Part shown: piece by piece, positions 1 to 11,558 of the stretch
How the letters are laid out: each line of letters opens with the position of its first letter
Position numbering within the stretch: the first letter of the stretch is position 1
DNA from: Tigriopus japonicus
Lineage: Eukaryota; Arthropoda; Copepoda; Harpacticoida; Harpacticidae
DNA length: 64,000 nucleotides
Assembly: GCA_010645155.1 (NCBI GenBank)
Contig: CM021319.1
Span: forward strand, 5,650,933-5,714,932
Reading direction: 5' to 3'
Notes under the pieces: generated by a model
What the model saw: the letters and a program-made list of their open reading frames with translations, nothing else
Database searches by the model: none
Told to the model about the DNA's origin: nothing
Translations under genes and position numbers: made by a program

Positions 1-1871
1 AAGATTCCATCTATGTATTTTCCTGATTGTTAAGAGGACTAAAATCCTTTGGAGAGCTGAATGTCAAAAGTTCATGAGACGAGTAAAAGGAGTGCTGGGA
101 CCTCTAAAATCAAGGTAAAGAACAATTTAGTCAATAAATATTAACACAAAAAGTTAACCTGAATGCTTTCAAGATGCATGTTCAACAGTTTTAATCGTTA
201 ATAAGGAATAAATGACATTGTGTCAAAATATGGCCTCGGCCTCATACCATTTTTTCAAAAATCGGAGTTCGTGTTCACCCCTTTCAGGGGTTCCTGGTTG
301 AGGATAGATCTGCAATCAAGAGAATTTGGCCCTGTTTTGGCTCCATCTAGTGGCGATTTTTATAACCTTCATTTAAAATTCTTCATTCCACAAAGTTCCA
401 TTTTAGGTCTGCTCTTTTCCATCATTTTCATTGCACCTCTTAATAACCTTGGTACAAACGCCAGTATTTCATCTTATGTTGAAGTTCCACAATTAGTTTG
501 AGAAGGAATGGTTGGGACTAAAAAAGTTCAGTTGATTACTTGGAGACAGTCATCCCTCCTTTGCATGAAGTTCTGCCGTTTTTCTGCAAGTATTTTTGCT
601 TGGTGACAGAAGCACGACATTCACTCATTTGCCATCACTGAATGCATTCAAGAACTGAAGATCATCGTTTTAGGTCCCAAAATACTCAACATTTCACCAA
701 CCAATTTTGAGATCGGTTGTTTGATGACTTACATATGTCTCTGCCCTAGTCAATTCTGTTTTCATTTTGACAATAGGTTTAACACAAGTCTGATTAATCA
801 CGTTTTAACTGAACCACTCGCACTTTTTCCAAGCTACCACAGGCGGAAAAAACTGGGAGCGAGGCCCCAGCGCAACATTTAAAGAAGTGGCTACAAACCT
901 GGATTACACTGTTCCATTAATACATCTCGGAAGCTGGCATCAATACTGTATCAAGTCTTACGAACGAAATGACAGCTACAAAAGGTGTCCGTCACCGATT
1001 GAACCTATTCGTATTTAACAATTTTGTTAAAGCGTGTAATCGAAATCTAACTCTCTTTTGAGGTATTTCTAATATGCATTAAGACCATGACCTTTATTGA
1101 CGCCGTATCAAATAGCTTTTTGACTGATATTGTCCGTTTCAATATGGTTCCTTTGATATTCAAATCTCAGTTGCTTGTCACACTTCTTAGCCAGGTTGAC
1201 TAGAATGTGGTAATAATGTCGTGATTTGCCACCTGATTTCAATGTTGATGGGCTTTAGCAAATGGAAATTTCAAATAATAACTGTGCACTAACGAGTTAA
1301 ATAAAACCTTGCGTTGCAACATAATAACATAAGCAATCGTTAAATGAAATATTCTCCGACAATTTGGAGGATGTAACATAAGTTTTTGTGTTAATGAAAA
1401 AGATTTCACGTCACACTTTCAGCGGTTCTTCAGGTATTTTTCTTCAAAACTCTGAAGCCAACATGTTATGCCAAGTTGTGGAATCGACGAGATGTTCCTT
1501 GATTTGAAATTTATATTGTTTAAGTTTAAAACAACGGAAAAATAAATCTAGATATTTCGTGCCTTCAAACTGAAACCGAGCGAACACCAGAGAAAAAAGC
1601 AAAACCCAATTTGAGCAATTTTGGCAACACTTCGCATGTCTCACTTGGTCTCAAGTCGGAATCAAGACCAGCGAGACTTTCATGGTATTGGTCTGGTCTC
1701 ATACTGTATGATACATTGCTGGTATCAGCCCCATCTGTACTCTGAGGACATTTTCAAGTGATAAAAATGAGTGAATCCCTGTTTAGTAAAAAATATGTCA
1801 TTGTCTGAGGACTTTTTGACTTACCCTCGTAGATACTGATTACATGCATATACTATATCATAGCAAATTAC
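1..1871. other. intergenic, no gene seen
   Basis: AT-rich non-coding sequence. Short open frames exist on both strands, but none has a recognisable domain, a credible splice pattern or conserved-looking composition. I see no tRNA, rRNA or terminal repeat here. Confidence 0.6.
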
Positions 1872-2565
1872 TAGGTTGAGTGAAAAGTAACCTCCTTGGC
1901 CGCCAAGATGCAATGCTATTGCAAAAAACGCTTATAGTGCCTTGTAGTCCGTTCATATTTAGGCATACGTTTCAAATTTCAATGGATTATTGCCCTTCAT
2001 TTTGTTTTGACAACTTATTGGTGTTGACGTGTTTGGCATCATGTCGAAAATGGTTCAACGCGATTTTCGTTTTGTCTTAAAACATTATTTTTTGCTAAGC
2101 AAAATGGCGAAGGAAGCAAAAGAAAAGTTTAATAAATGTAATGAGATAAATGCTCCGTCAGATTATTCCATTAAATATCAGTTTTGCCACTTTTGTGGTC
2201 TCCAAAACTTCATTACCGATCACAGACGTTCTCGAAGGCCCTTCGAAACAATTACTGATGAAAATGACAAAAAGTTCAGTATAGTCTTTATGTTAGCTAC
2301 CAGCTCACGCACCTTCACTTTCCGGTCAGCCAGGCCCATTTCATGAACTTGTTTGACGTTTTCATTCGTAAAATCATCAGATTCATTTTCAACATGATGC
2401 CAAACACGTCAACATCAATGAGCTGTCAAAACAAAATGAAGGGCAATAATCCATTGAAATTTGAAATGAATGCCTAAATATGAATGAACTACAAGGCACT
2501 ATAAGCATATTTTGCAGTAGCATTGCATTTTATCGCTCAAGGAGGTTACTTTTCACCCCATCTAG
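1872..2565. mobile_element. fold-back mariner-like element relic
   Basis: The two ends are long inverted copies of each other (about 1872-2043 against 2394-2565, roughly 170 bp). They begin TAGGTTGAGTGAAAAGTAAC on the left and, read inward from the right, TAGATGGGGTGAAAAGTAAC. These termini resemble mariner inverted repeats next to a TA dinucleotide. The left arm runs into a degraded mariner transposase N-terminus on the plus strand, starting at the ATG at 2041. It carries an FRFVLKHYFL-like helix and a DHRRSRRP motif comparable to the ERSGRP linker of mariner transposases. The right half, read on the minus strand, encodes ENVKQVHEMGLADRKVKVRE, a later part of the same N-terminal region. The element therefore looks like two 5' ends joined head to head with the catalytic DDD domain missing. 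It cannot encode a working transposase. Superfamily assignment is from motif recognition, without a database search. Confidence 0.85.
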
Positions 2566-2894
2566 TAGGTTAGGCCAAGAAGTTGTCTTTACTCCCCGGG
2601 CATGCTTTTGTTTGTGGATAAGATCCGTGATTGGAACTAACATTAGGAAACGGAACAATCTGAAATTACTTGTATTTCTTCTGAGAGTCATGCACCACCG
2701 AAACTTTTACTGACGACTAGTCATATTGAATACCACTCTCTTACTTGCAGATTCACAATAGTACATCACTCGATCCATTGCAAAGTTTATGAATACACTT
2801 TCGAGCATGATTATTATTCAAAACTTCAGGGGAACATTCAATTTCATTTTTCATTTACACAGACAGTGATTGTTTCCAATGTTAAAAATCGACA
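2566..2894. other. 3' flank of FTSJ1, no gene seen
   Basis: AT-rich sequence between the mariner relic and the FTSJ1 stop codon. It should contain the FTSJ1 3' UTR, but I see no canonical AATAAA on the minus strand close to the stop. Confidence 0.5.
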
Positions 2895-3815
2895 TCACGA
2901 TCCGGTCAAATGAGCTTGGTCTAGCTCCGCCGTGAGTTTCGCCACGCGCTCCGTTTCGCTCCTGCCTGCCCGTCCTAAAGCCGTTTGATAAGGCGGATTA
3001 ATCGGCGCTTCCGTGGGCGGATGATACTGATAATTTTCATCCAACGAATAGCTAGCATCAGAATCATAAGCCGAAAGATCACCGCAAGCGATAAACGGCA
3101 CAATAACGCGATTGGGTCCGGTCAATTGGTTAAAGTCCGTGTACGTATGGTCTAGTAACGGATTGATCATGGTCGGTTCGTAACCCGGTGGGGCTTGATA
3201 GTTTCGACACACCACAAATGCCTCAATACTCGAATTTCTCGATGCTTTCGGTTTAGCAATCATGACCTCGGGAAAAAATAAACGCAATTGATCGGTCAGC
3301 AAGGTCACATCGCGACCTCGAAAGATCTTGGCCACAAAAGTGCCGCCGGTTTTCAACACGTGCGTGGTGATATTAAGAGCGGCCAGCAACAACTGAGCTT
3401 GAATGTACTCATCGATATCGTGAAGTCCCGTCACATCCGGGGCTCCATCGCACACCACAAGATCGGCCTGATCGCCTTCAAAATGGGCCACGATCTTTTG
3501 AGCGGTGCTCAACTGGGTGATATCGCCTTGCATTTGAATAATCCCGGGAAGCGGGGCCATCGCTTGGAGGTCTACGGCGACAATCTTGGCTTTGTGACGC
3601 TCGGCTTCAGGTCGACTGAAGTAGATTTTTTTGGCCAAGACTTGCGACCAAGATCCGGGGGCGGCGCATAAATCCACGACCTTGGTGACGTTATCGCGGA
3701 ATAAATGGAACTCATCGTCAATCTGGAGAAGCTTGAAGGCGCTTCGGGCTCGCCAACCTTCTTCTTTGGCTAGACGGTAGTAAACATCACGTTTATCTTT
3801 GGAACTTCGTCCCAT
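2895..3815 (-). CDS. FTSJ1: tRNA (cytidine/guanosine-2'-O)-methyltransferase FTSJ1/Trm7
   Basis: Intronless 306-residue protein of the RrmJ/FtsJ family. Trm7/FTSJ1 enzymes use S-adenosylmethionine to 2'-O-methylate anticodon-loop positions 32 and 34 of certain tRNAs in the cytoplasm, with separate partner proteins for each position. The N-terminus ([20 protein letters not shown]) is typical of Trm7. The SAM-binding motif [15 protein letters not shown] is at about residues 46-60. The family's K-D-K-E catalytic tetrad is visible as K28 (SAFKL), D123 (CDGAPD), K163 (AKIFRG) and E198 (SIEAFVVC). Length is close to human FTSJ1 (about 330 residues), with the family's variable C-terminal tail. Start chosen: the ATG at 3815 lies directly before the conserved GRSSKDKRD. 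It is divergently oriented to METAP1D, about 1.1 kb away. All catalytic residues are present, so it should be active. Confidence 0.97.
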   Translation of the reverse strand: MGRSSKDKRDVYYRLAKEEGWRARSAFKLLQIDDEFHLFRDNVTKVVDLCAAPGSWSQVLAKKIYFSRPEAERHKAKIVAVDLQAMAPLPGIIQMQGDITQLSTAQKIVAHFEGDQADLVVCDGAPDVTGLHDIDEYIQAQLLLAALNITTHVLKTGGTFVAKIFRGRDVTLLTDQLRLFFPEVMIAKPKASRNSSIEAFVVCRNYQAPPGYEPTMINPLLDHTYTDFNQLTGPNRVIVPFIACGDLSAYDSDASYSLDENYQYHPPTEAPINPPYQTALGRAGRSETERVAKLTAELDQAHLTGS

Positions 3816-4942
3816 TTTTTGAGAGTTACCGTGAATGAAAGTTCACGTTTTCTGACAAATGATGTCTGCAATGTTGTTTACAAACACGTGTATGTGTGTA
3901 GCATTTGAGGGTGAGAATCAATGCGTTACAATAAAAAAACAAGCTTGAATCTGTCATTTTTTTAAGGGCAACAAGTCAGTAACGATCTTTGTTGCAGTAG
4001 GAATTTCAAGTCATGTGAAATTGCATATTTTTAGTCGAGCCAAGTTGTTCAAAATCCACCTATTTGTTATGTTTTATTTTCAATACCTAACATTTTTCCT
4101 CACCCTGAAAGGCAATGATAAAATGGCTCTGTTCATTAGTGATGTGACTTGGGCAAGTAATGAGTCATCACAGACACCCCAAGCACAAGTTGTTGACAAG
4201 CATTACTTGGGCAATACACCAATACACTTCCCAAGCTCAAGGAACATTGGAAGATGCAGTTGCCGGCAGTTGCTCTTTGAAGAGTTAAGATACTTTCAGT
4301 GTGACTTGGAAGAAAAAATGTCAAGTTGCATTTTCGATGATCTTTTGACCTTAATAATTCAGCAATAAATAGTGGAAGTGATACAAAAAAATATTTCAAT
4401 TTGGATAGCATTTGCAAAACCATGTTTTTTCTTTAGTTTCCGTTCTAAGCCACACATAAATACACTTTTCGGGCCAATCAAGAATGATATTTAACAGTCA
4501 CACTTGGGAACAAGCTCGGTCACTCAGAGTTGCTAGAAAAAAAAATATAAGATGCCAACTCTTTTTTTTTTGAAATATTCTCAAAAGCTTTTGCATTTCT
4601 CGATACAAAAGCTTTGAATTGCGTATTTTCATCTAAAAATCCATCCTAACAAGGGCATGGGCCCTATTTCGCTGAAACTTTCTGGTTAATTGAAATTCTG
4701 ATGCCGAAGGTTTAGTCTTCATTCCTAGCAAATTTGGCAAACCTGTAAGGTGGGAAAAATACTTGTACAGGCACCCAAGTAGACCCAAGTTTCGGCAAGT
4801 CCAAGGTACTGTACCGGACCGCTTGCCCAAGCTCCCGTTGTCAACAAACCTTATCGACAAATGGCTGATTGAGTTGCGGGAATATTAGAAATATTTAGTT
4901 ACGGGTGGACTGGACTCACGGTCCAAGTGATGTGACCAATCG
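3816..4942. other. intergenic between divergent FTSJ1 and METAP1D
   Basis: About 1.1 kb separating the two start codons. It should contain both promoters, possibly a shared one. I see no clear TATA box, and the short open frames here look non-coding. Confidence 0.5.
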
Positions 4943-5917
4943 ATGGTAATAAGGATGACGCTTTGGCGCCACGCCTACACCCTGGGCCTGTCAGGCTGGG
5001 GGTGGAGCCTCTCTCGATCTCTGTCCAACGCCGTTCCAACCTTACCGCCGCTTTACGTTCCGGATGTGGTTCAACCCGGTCAGGTCACGCCCATGATCGA
5101 CCTCTCAACTTGGCCCGATCACATTCCCACACCGGATTCACACCCAACAGAGCTTCCCGAGTTTCAATTTACCCTGAATACCCCGGAAGAGCTGCAAGGG
5201 ATCCGGCAATCGGCGCAATTAGCTCGACGCATGTTGGATTTGGCTCAAAGATTGGCTCAACCCGGGATTTCTACGGCGGAAATCGATGAAAAAATCCGGA
5301 CAGCAGTCATGGAAGCCGGGGCGTATCCTTCGATCTTGAATTTTCAGGGCTTTCCCAAATCGCTGAGTACGTCGGTTAACAACGTGGCTTGTCATGGCGT
5401 GCCCGATGATCGAGTTCTTAGGAGTGGTGATCTGATTACGGTGGATATGGTGGTATTCTATCGTGGGTTTCACGGCGACGTAGCTCGTACGTTCGTGGTG
5501 GGGCGGGACGAGGAGTGGTATGACCCTACTGGACGTCATTTGATCACGGTGGCCCGTGAATGCTTGTTTGCCGGAATTTCGGCCTGTGGTCCGGGATTGC
5601 CGTTTCGACGGATTGGTCAAGTCATTGGACAACTAGCCAAACGGCGGGGTTTGAACGTGATTCCCAATTTGTGCGGGCACGGGATTGGACGGGATTTCCA
5701 TTGCCCGCCCGACATTTATCATGTGGCCAATAATTATCCGGGTTTGATGAAACCCGGTATGGTGTTTACGATTGAGCCATGCTTGACTTTGGGCGAGCCG
5801 AAGTTCTACACCGCGGCCGATGGATGGTCATTGCTGACGTCGGACAGTGCTCGAACGGCTCAGTTTGAACACACTATCGCTATCACGGAGGAAGGGGTTG
5901 ACATCCTCTCGGGTTGA
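4943..5917 (+). CDS. METAP1D: methionine aminopeptidase 1D, mitochondrial
   Basis: Intronless 324-residue type I methionine aminopeptidase, which removes the initiator methionine from new proteins; the 1D class acts in mitochondria. Residues 1 to about 30 are basic, serine- and tryptophan-rich and lack acidic residues, as expected of a mitochondrial presequence. The pita-bread catalytic domain runs from about residue 78 to 324. The five metal ligands are visible: D168 and D179 (VDMVVFYRGFHGD), H246 (GHGIGRDFH), E278 (TIEPCL) and E309 (FEHT). H151 (VNNVACHGVP) and H253 are the usual active-site histidines. It lacks the zinc-finger N-terminus of cytosolic MetAP1. Two in-frame ATGs are possible (4943 and 4955) and both keep the presequence. 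An AATAAA lies about 50 nt after the stop. Confidence 0.95.
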   Translation: MVIRMTLWRHAYTLGLSGWGWSLSRSLSNAVPTLPPLYVPDVVQPGQVTPMIDLSTWPDHIPTPDSHPTELPEFQFTLNTPEELQGIRQSAQLARRMLDLAQRLAQPGISTAEIDEKIRTAVMEAGAYPSILNFQGFPKSLSTSVNNVACHGVPDDRVLRSGDLITVDMVVFYRGFHGDVARTFVVGRDEEWYDPTGRHLITVARECLFAGISACGPGLPFRRIGQVIGQLAKRRGLNVIPNLCGHGIGRDFHCPPDIYHVANNYPGLMKPGMVFTIEPCLTLGEPKFYTAADGWSLLTSDSARTAQFEHTIAITEEGVDILSG

Positions 5918-5966
5918 TGTCCGAGCTCTAGGGGGCTCGATTTTAGTCAGACCTATGCATTCTGTC

Positions 5967-5972
5967 AATAAA
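5967..5972 (+). other. poly(A) signal of METAP1D
   Basis: AATAAA about 50 nt downstream of the METAP1D stop codon, on the same strand and at the expected place for cleavage and polyadenylation. Confidence 0.7.
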
Positions 5973-6338
5973 CCATCGTTTCATCGTTATTAAATGTATG
6001 TTTTGTTCATTGTTTGCTATGAATTTAATTTGTTTTTTTTTAGAGCAAATTCGCATGCCAGAAAAATCACCAATGTGACAGGGTATGCCACTGAAACAGA
6101 CAAAGGAAAAAAAAAAATGTTTTAGTGTGTTTATGTATTCCAATATTTATATGAAGGATTTACATACAAAGTTTGACGATCAATCAGGTTTTACTTATGG
6201 ATGAACCAGATTTCTGCCATTTTTAACCATCCACACTCTCAAATTAAAGCCTTTTTGATGCCAACTCTGAGAGCTTTTGAGACCAAGAGACCTCGCGCTC
6301 CTTATCCTTTTTAAAATTGAATTTTTAGTAACGGTAAT
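5973..6338. other. intergenic, no gene seen
   Basis: AT-rich sequence between METAP1D and a MITE. No coding or structural signal was recognised. Confidence 0.5.
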
Positions 6339-7118
6339 GCCATTACTAGGCCTGGGAATTTGATGCAAAAACCTTTTATTGGCATTTGGGGCCCTTATTT
6401 GCACTGATTTGCATTTTAAGAGGTTATTTGCATCGAGTTGAATTTAAGCGCTTGTTTGCATTTTATTTGACATTTTGGCGACTTTTTGGGAAAATGAGCA
6501 GAAAAACGCGATTTTCAAGAGAAGAGGTCAAATTTACTTTTCAGCATTGTTTCGTGGAAATTTGATTAAAAGAAAGATTCGAAAATAAGTGATTTTCCAA
6601 TCCCTTATTTTTCAATTTGATTTTTCTGATAAATACTTCAGGAGTTACGGTATCTTGACCAATAGAGCCCTCTCTACTTAGTGTAAGGATTGCAGGTTTA
6701 TGCATCTTAATAACTGACCGATGCCAACAAGGGAGATATTTTTTTTAAGAAATAGAGTCTGTTCTCAAAATTAGAGCTAGAAAAATAAAATCAACAAAGA
6801 CTAAAGTTTTGGAACTGAACGATGAACGGACTGAATTTGTGGATATATTGTTGCAATGGGTTAAATGTCTCTTCTCAGAAGCTTTTTCACATCCACTGGT
6901 AGAAAAAATCAGATACGTCAATATGGTGCTCAAGATACAAAAGATTTTTAACCCCATGAGCCTTAAATCGACAACCCAGATCTTAAAAACCCAAAACAAA
7001 ACATTAAATGCCCCCTTGAAACGTGATTTTATTTGCATTCTGAGCCTTTTTTATTTGCATTTTGAAGAACATTTAAGGCATTTTATATTTGCATTAAATT
7101 CCCAGGCCTAGCCATTAC
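6339..7118. mobile_element. hAT-type MITE with 8-bp target duplication
   Basis: The element proper is 6347-7110 (764 bp). Its ends are inverted repeats, TAGGCCTGGGAATTTGATGC on the left and TAGGCCTGGGAATTTAATGC read inward from the right. The first 15 bases match exactly. It is flanked by the direct repeat GCCATTAC at 6339-6346 and 7111-7118. An 8-bp duplication with termini beginning TAGG fits the hAT superfamily. No transposase is encoded, so it is non-autonomous. The subterminal regions hold repeated ATTTGCAT octamers, plausibly transposase-binding repeats. The intact target duplication suggests a fairly recent insertion. Confidence 0.87.
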
Positions 7119-10100
7119 ATTTCAAAAATGTTGTAATTGTAACGGCAAAACCCAAAAAGTGCTCATTACTCGTTCCTTTTCCACTAATTTTGATTATTTT
7201 TCTTATGGTGGACTTACAGCAGCAACTTTTAAATACACTTAGAAGTCACAGAATAAAAAAAAAGTCGTTTGACTTTAGTGGCAAACTTTGAAGGTTTTCC
7301 CAATGACACGAACGTCGTTCGTCTAATGCTTTGTCAAAAAATCTTCGCTAAGGTCCCCTTTTACCTTTGGCTCGTTCTTCAAAATGCAATGGTTTTGGGC
7401 TTTCTTGCAGAGGTGGCATCGCGAGGGACCGGAGAAAAAGCACATAATTTTTTCTACTGGTTTTTAGAAAGGGAAGTTGTCAATTTGGGGCAAAATGGCA
7501 TTCGTTTTTCAGTGTGTTATTAGGGCGACCCCTTTTAGCTCTGTTTTTTGTGGGGAAGGGACGATAGTTTCTTTTTTTTGGGTTCATGTTCACTTTGAAA
7601 TCACAATGGTCAGAAACAGAAAGCAAATACTCATAAACGTGAAAACTTTCCAAAAAATATGTGAAAGAGGAATTATCATCTTTGAAATATAAGAACTAAA
7701 TTATTGTGATTGAGGTGTTTAAAATCGCACCTATTTTCACCTTCAAAATTAATGACTACTTTGAAAAAAGTTAAGTTCACTTACCATAAATCAAACCTTA
7801 AGCCAAAACGCAGAACATTGTAAGGGTTTTGAGAAGGATGGTGAAGCAAACAAACATGAGCAAAATTTTAAGGCCAGGGATCCAAAGGGTTATTAGCGTG
7901 TTAGGTATTAAATCACAAGGTTTTCAAAACTTAAAAAAGTATCAAATAGGTCAAAAGTAAGTGTTCCATTTGCATGGAACATATCTCTTTGACCAATAAA
8001 TCATTTCAATAGCAATAATTATTGTGGCGAAAATAATCATTAGACACTCGCTTTTACAAATCATGACAAATCTTGAAAGCAAGACTGTTTTTATTTGGGA
8101 ATGGTACAAATTTACCCCAAAGAAAACAAATATTCTGAAAACCCAAACAAATATACAAATAAACAAAGAAATGGCCAATTTATTCGCATCAGTAATATTG
8201 ATTGCCTGAACTTTTGTGATATGATATTACTTTTTAAATCTAGTTTTGATATTTTTCAGAAATATTGCACATTTTTAATATATATTTCGGCGAAATTGAC
8301 AAATGGAAAGGGTAAATCAATCAAAGAGTTCAACGCAAAATGGCAAAATGAGTTTGTAAACAAAATATTTTTGCGCTTTATGCCCATCCCTAATAATCAC
8401 AATCTGTCCTTCATAATTGTAATCCCGAAGATACCATATTTATGAATTAAAAAAAAAAGAAAAAAATCAGAGGAAAAAAGTGGAGAAAATATGTATGGCA
8501 AAGATATTTAGATACGTCTGCAATGACTTTTTTAATCTGACTCTTAAGTCTTAACCACCCCATTTTCCGAAATTAGTGAATTCCTCTGGCCGAATATATA
8601 CGTTCAAAGTGAGAAAGTGGACCGGTCCTTTCTTGTGAGGTATTAGAACTAACCAATTTGATTGCACTTGTATCAACGTAACTAAATGTTAACCCACCAA
8701 AATTTTCACACACCTTTTCAGTACAACTGAAATATAGATTTCAACGAATGTAACTTGTTCACGCCATACTGTGAAACCGTTAAATCCATTCGGACACCCT
8801 GAATAAATAAACTCACTTTTTCTGCCCAATTTCTACTTCCACTTGACAATCAGGCGACTCAGGCCTAAACCGCCTAGAATGGCGGATCTTCTTCATCCGT
8901 CCTCTCTACCAGGAACCTCTCACCACAAGATACGAACTTCAGCTGACGCTTAGCCCAAGAAGGCCCTTAAAACGGTGCAGCTCGGCAGTGAAATTGAACG
9001 AAATTGCCAAAAGACGATAGAAAAAGGTGTTTGATAGCAAACGTCACTCCAGAACAAAGTTGCAGCATGAGATAGCGCTCCTTTTCCGGCCATTAATTTC
9101 TTTACTGATGTTTTCTGTTCTCAGGAATTAGTCGAAACTGAGTTGCTTTTCTCGCACAAAACTGAGAATGGATCTCAATTAAAGGCATGTAGTATAACTT
9201 GAATATAATAATACCTCATGAAAATTGAGCGTGTTTATGGAAAACTGTGGCCCTGTTATTAACAACGAAACTTACACCCAAAGCATCCACACTCTTACCC
9301 ATAAAAACATCACTTTTAGTCAATATTTTATTGTCTGAAATGCTTGAAATCCATTAGATGCCAAATATCAACATTTTGACAGGCCAAACCGAGTGGAAGC
9401 ACAATGGTGAACAAATTATTCATCAACTTAGAGTTGAGTTGTTGATGATTCCCTCTGAATGATTATTCACGCAGAATGAAGTAAAGAACAGATCACTTTC
9501 ATGGAGCACTATATTCTTAACTTTGATGGTGTTGTTAGGTTCTTATAATCTAAAACCTTTGGTATTTCAGGATAAGTAAAATAGGGTTGATAATGAGTGG
9601 TGAACGTGATTTACCCAAGAGTGGGTTGCATTTAATTATCTCTAAGAGACAGATACACATACCAGAATGATGTCTAGACAATTCATCCACTGATTTAGTA
9701 TAAAATATTGAATATTGAGTCCATAACACTTCCCTATCATTCACTCCACGGGGCCTCATTGGGCTCTCAAAAACAACAACAAACAGCTGTCTTCGCATCC
9801 TCTTCTGTAAGTATATCCATGTCTCTACTTGGCATTTTTCTCGTCTCCAAGGACAGACACGTCTATCTGCCTCTCATTCGTGCCCGGCCCAAAGAGACCC
9901 ATGGCCAATGGTCATAATTCATGCATTTCACGCAACCTATTCGAGTAACTAGCCCGTGTGAGGGGGTTCGATTTTTGCTATATCTCGCAACCTCTAGTCT
10001 CAAATTCCTTCTAAGACGGTTCATATCACAGAAGCTCATGTAAAGCTGTATGTTACAAGAGGTTCTTTAGTTCATATCACCGCCGAGAATCCTTTCAAGT

Positions 10101-10537
10101 CAGCTGTCGTGAGAGCCGAAATGGGTGGCAGGTCAGTCCGGGAATCAGCTGTATGATTCCTTCACCAGCGCTGCCAGAAGACTGTGTAACTGCCACTATT
10201 TAAAAATAACCTAAAAAAAGCGAGTTTGTCGCTGTTTATGGAAATCAGATTTACAGGAGGATGTTTAAGGTTTAATTAAAATATCAAGTAAATCAACATT
10301 TTGTTCTAATAACAGTTTTGAAATTGCAGCTGGGGGTCAAAATAATAAAACACCCCTGGTGTGGATAAATTGTGAAATGAAATGAATAAGATAGGACCAT
10401 ACTGGACACACTTTTATATTTCTATAATTTTAATTTTTTTACAATTATTGGCTTTTAAAATTTTCGATAATATTGTAAAACCTTCAAAACTAAAAAAATC
10501 CAATTAACCCTGCCATAAATGTCAGTGTTTACGCGCT
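7119..10537. other. intergenic, no gene seen
   Basis: 3.4 kb of AT-rich DNA. Open frames are short, lysine- and phenylalanine-rich, and look like chance. The stretch at about 8820-9080 is richer in GC, but I could not assign it to a gene, tRNA or known repeat. Confidence 0.55.
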
Positions 10538-10786
10538 GATCAGCGCCCCCTGTAATCAAATTGAAACATAGTTGCCACCTGATGGAATGAGGATTAGTGC
10601 CACCCTTACACAAAAATTTAGGATTTTTTTCAGTAGTTTAGTTCTTTGCCATGGCACTATGTTATCAAAGGCGCATATTTTGGAGCAATTTGATTGTTAA
10701 GAAAATGTTTACTGCTGTCCCAAAGAGTGGCACTACAAATAACCATCTGGTAACTATGTTTTGAATTGATCACCGGGGGCGCTGAT
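10538..10786. mobile_element. short inverted-repeat element (MITE-like)
   Basis: The left arm (about 10538-10609), beginning GATCAGCGCCCCCTGTAATC, and the right arm (about 10727-10786), which read inward begins GATCAGCGCCCCCGGTGATC, are inverted copies over some 60-70 bp with scattered mismatches, around a spacer of about 117 bp. No coding capacity. I did not find a convincing target duplication, so the superfamily is not assigned. Confidence 0.7.
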
Positions 10787-11238
10787 CTTTTTTTAAAATC
10801 AATGTAACGTTTTTTCAAGTTTTGGTTCAAACAGGGTCCATTCACACTCAAATAACTCAGCTGATGATGGATATATTTTCAACAAGTAACTAAATTGACT
10901 CAAGTTCTGGATCAAACATTTTTTTCCAAAAATATCTTATTTAAAAGGTTTTTAAGCAAATGACTTTTTCTCTGGACTTAGACTTATGTATAAAAAAATA
11001 AACGTTATATTTTATTGAGAGTCCAGGAAACACCAAGATGCATATGGATATTTTTAATCAAACTTTAAAGTCTATTTGAAGCTTTGTGTGTCCTTACTCA
11101 TTAAGGTAAAATTAAGCAAGTGCTCTAGTTTTATGGCTTTTCTTTTAGGCAAATTCTTTGTTTGAATTATTCTATTATTGCACACCTTAGCCTCAATGCA
11201 AAACTGAATTTGTATTAATTAGAGGACTGACGGAGAAA
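10787..11238. other. intergenic, no gene seen
   Basis: AT-rich spacer between two inverted-repeat elements. Nothing recognised. Confidence 0.5.
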
Positions 11239-11558
11239 TGACACTCCAAAAATATTTGTGAGTCACCAAGCCTGCACTGTTTGTGCCATGGGATTTGACA
11301 TTAGGCACATTAAGTTATGTGATTCAAAACTAAAACTTGCGTTTTCAGGGAGTCACTGGCAAAATTGCACATTCAACTACCTTGTGACCATTAGTCATTC
11401 AACTTTAAATCATGACTCGTTTACCCCGCAAGGTGTGGTTTTGATCACTTGAGAGTGTGATGACTTTGCCTCCATCAAATACATTTTCTTATTTGATTAG
11501 TGTTGCACACAATGAAATGAACGTATTCAAATCAGTGTTACAAACTTTTGGAGTGACT
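11239..11558. mobile_element. MITE, copy A of the family also at 29.2 kb
   Basis: The ends are inverted: TGACACTCCAAAAATATTTG on the left, and the right end read inward gives TAGTCACTCCAAAAGTTTGT. The interior (for example GCACTGTTTGTGCCATGGGA, GTGATTCAAAACTAAAACTTGCG and the following CAGGGAGTCACTGGC) is clearly homologous to 29260-29370 inside the larger element there. It is non-coding. This copy lacks the longer outer terminal repeat seen in the other copy and may be diverged at its edges. Confidence 0.7.

Noticed and set aside
2895..5917. Bacterial origin or contamination for the FtsJ-like and MetAP-like intronless genes
   Set aside because: The first has the Trm7-type eukaryotic N-terminus and the second a mitochondrial presequence. 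Both sit among spliced metazoan genes, and METAP1D has an AATAAA signal.
9955..10040. A tRNA-like GGGTTCGATTTT stretch
   Set aside because: No matching A box, acceptor stem or cloverleaf could be formed around it.
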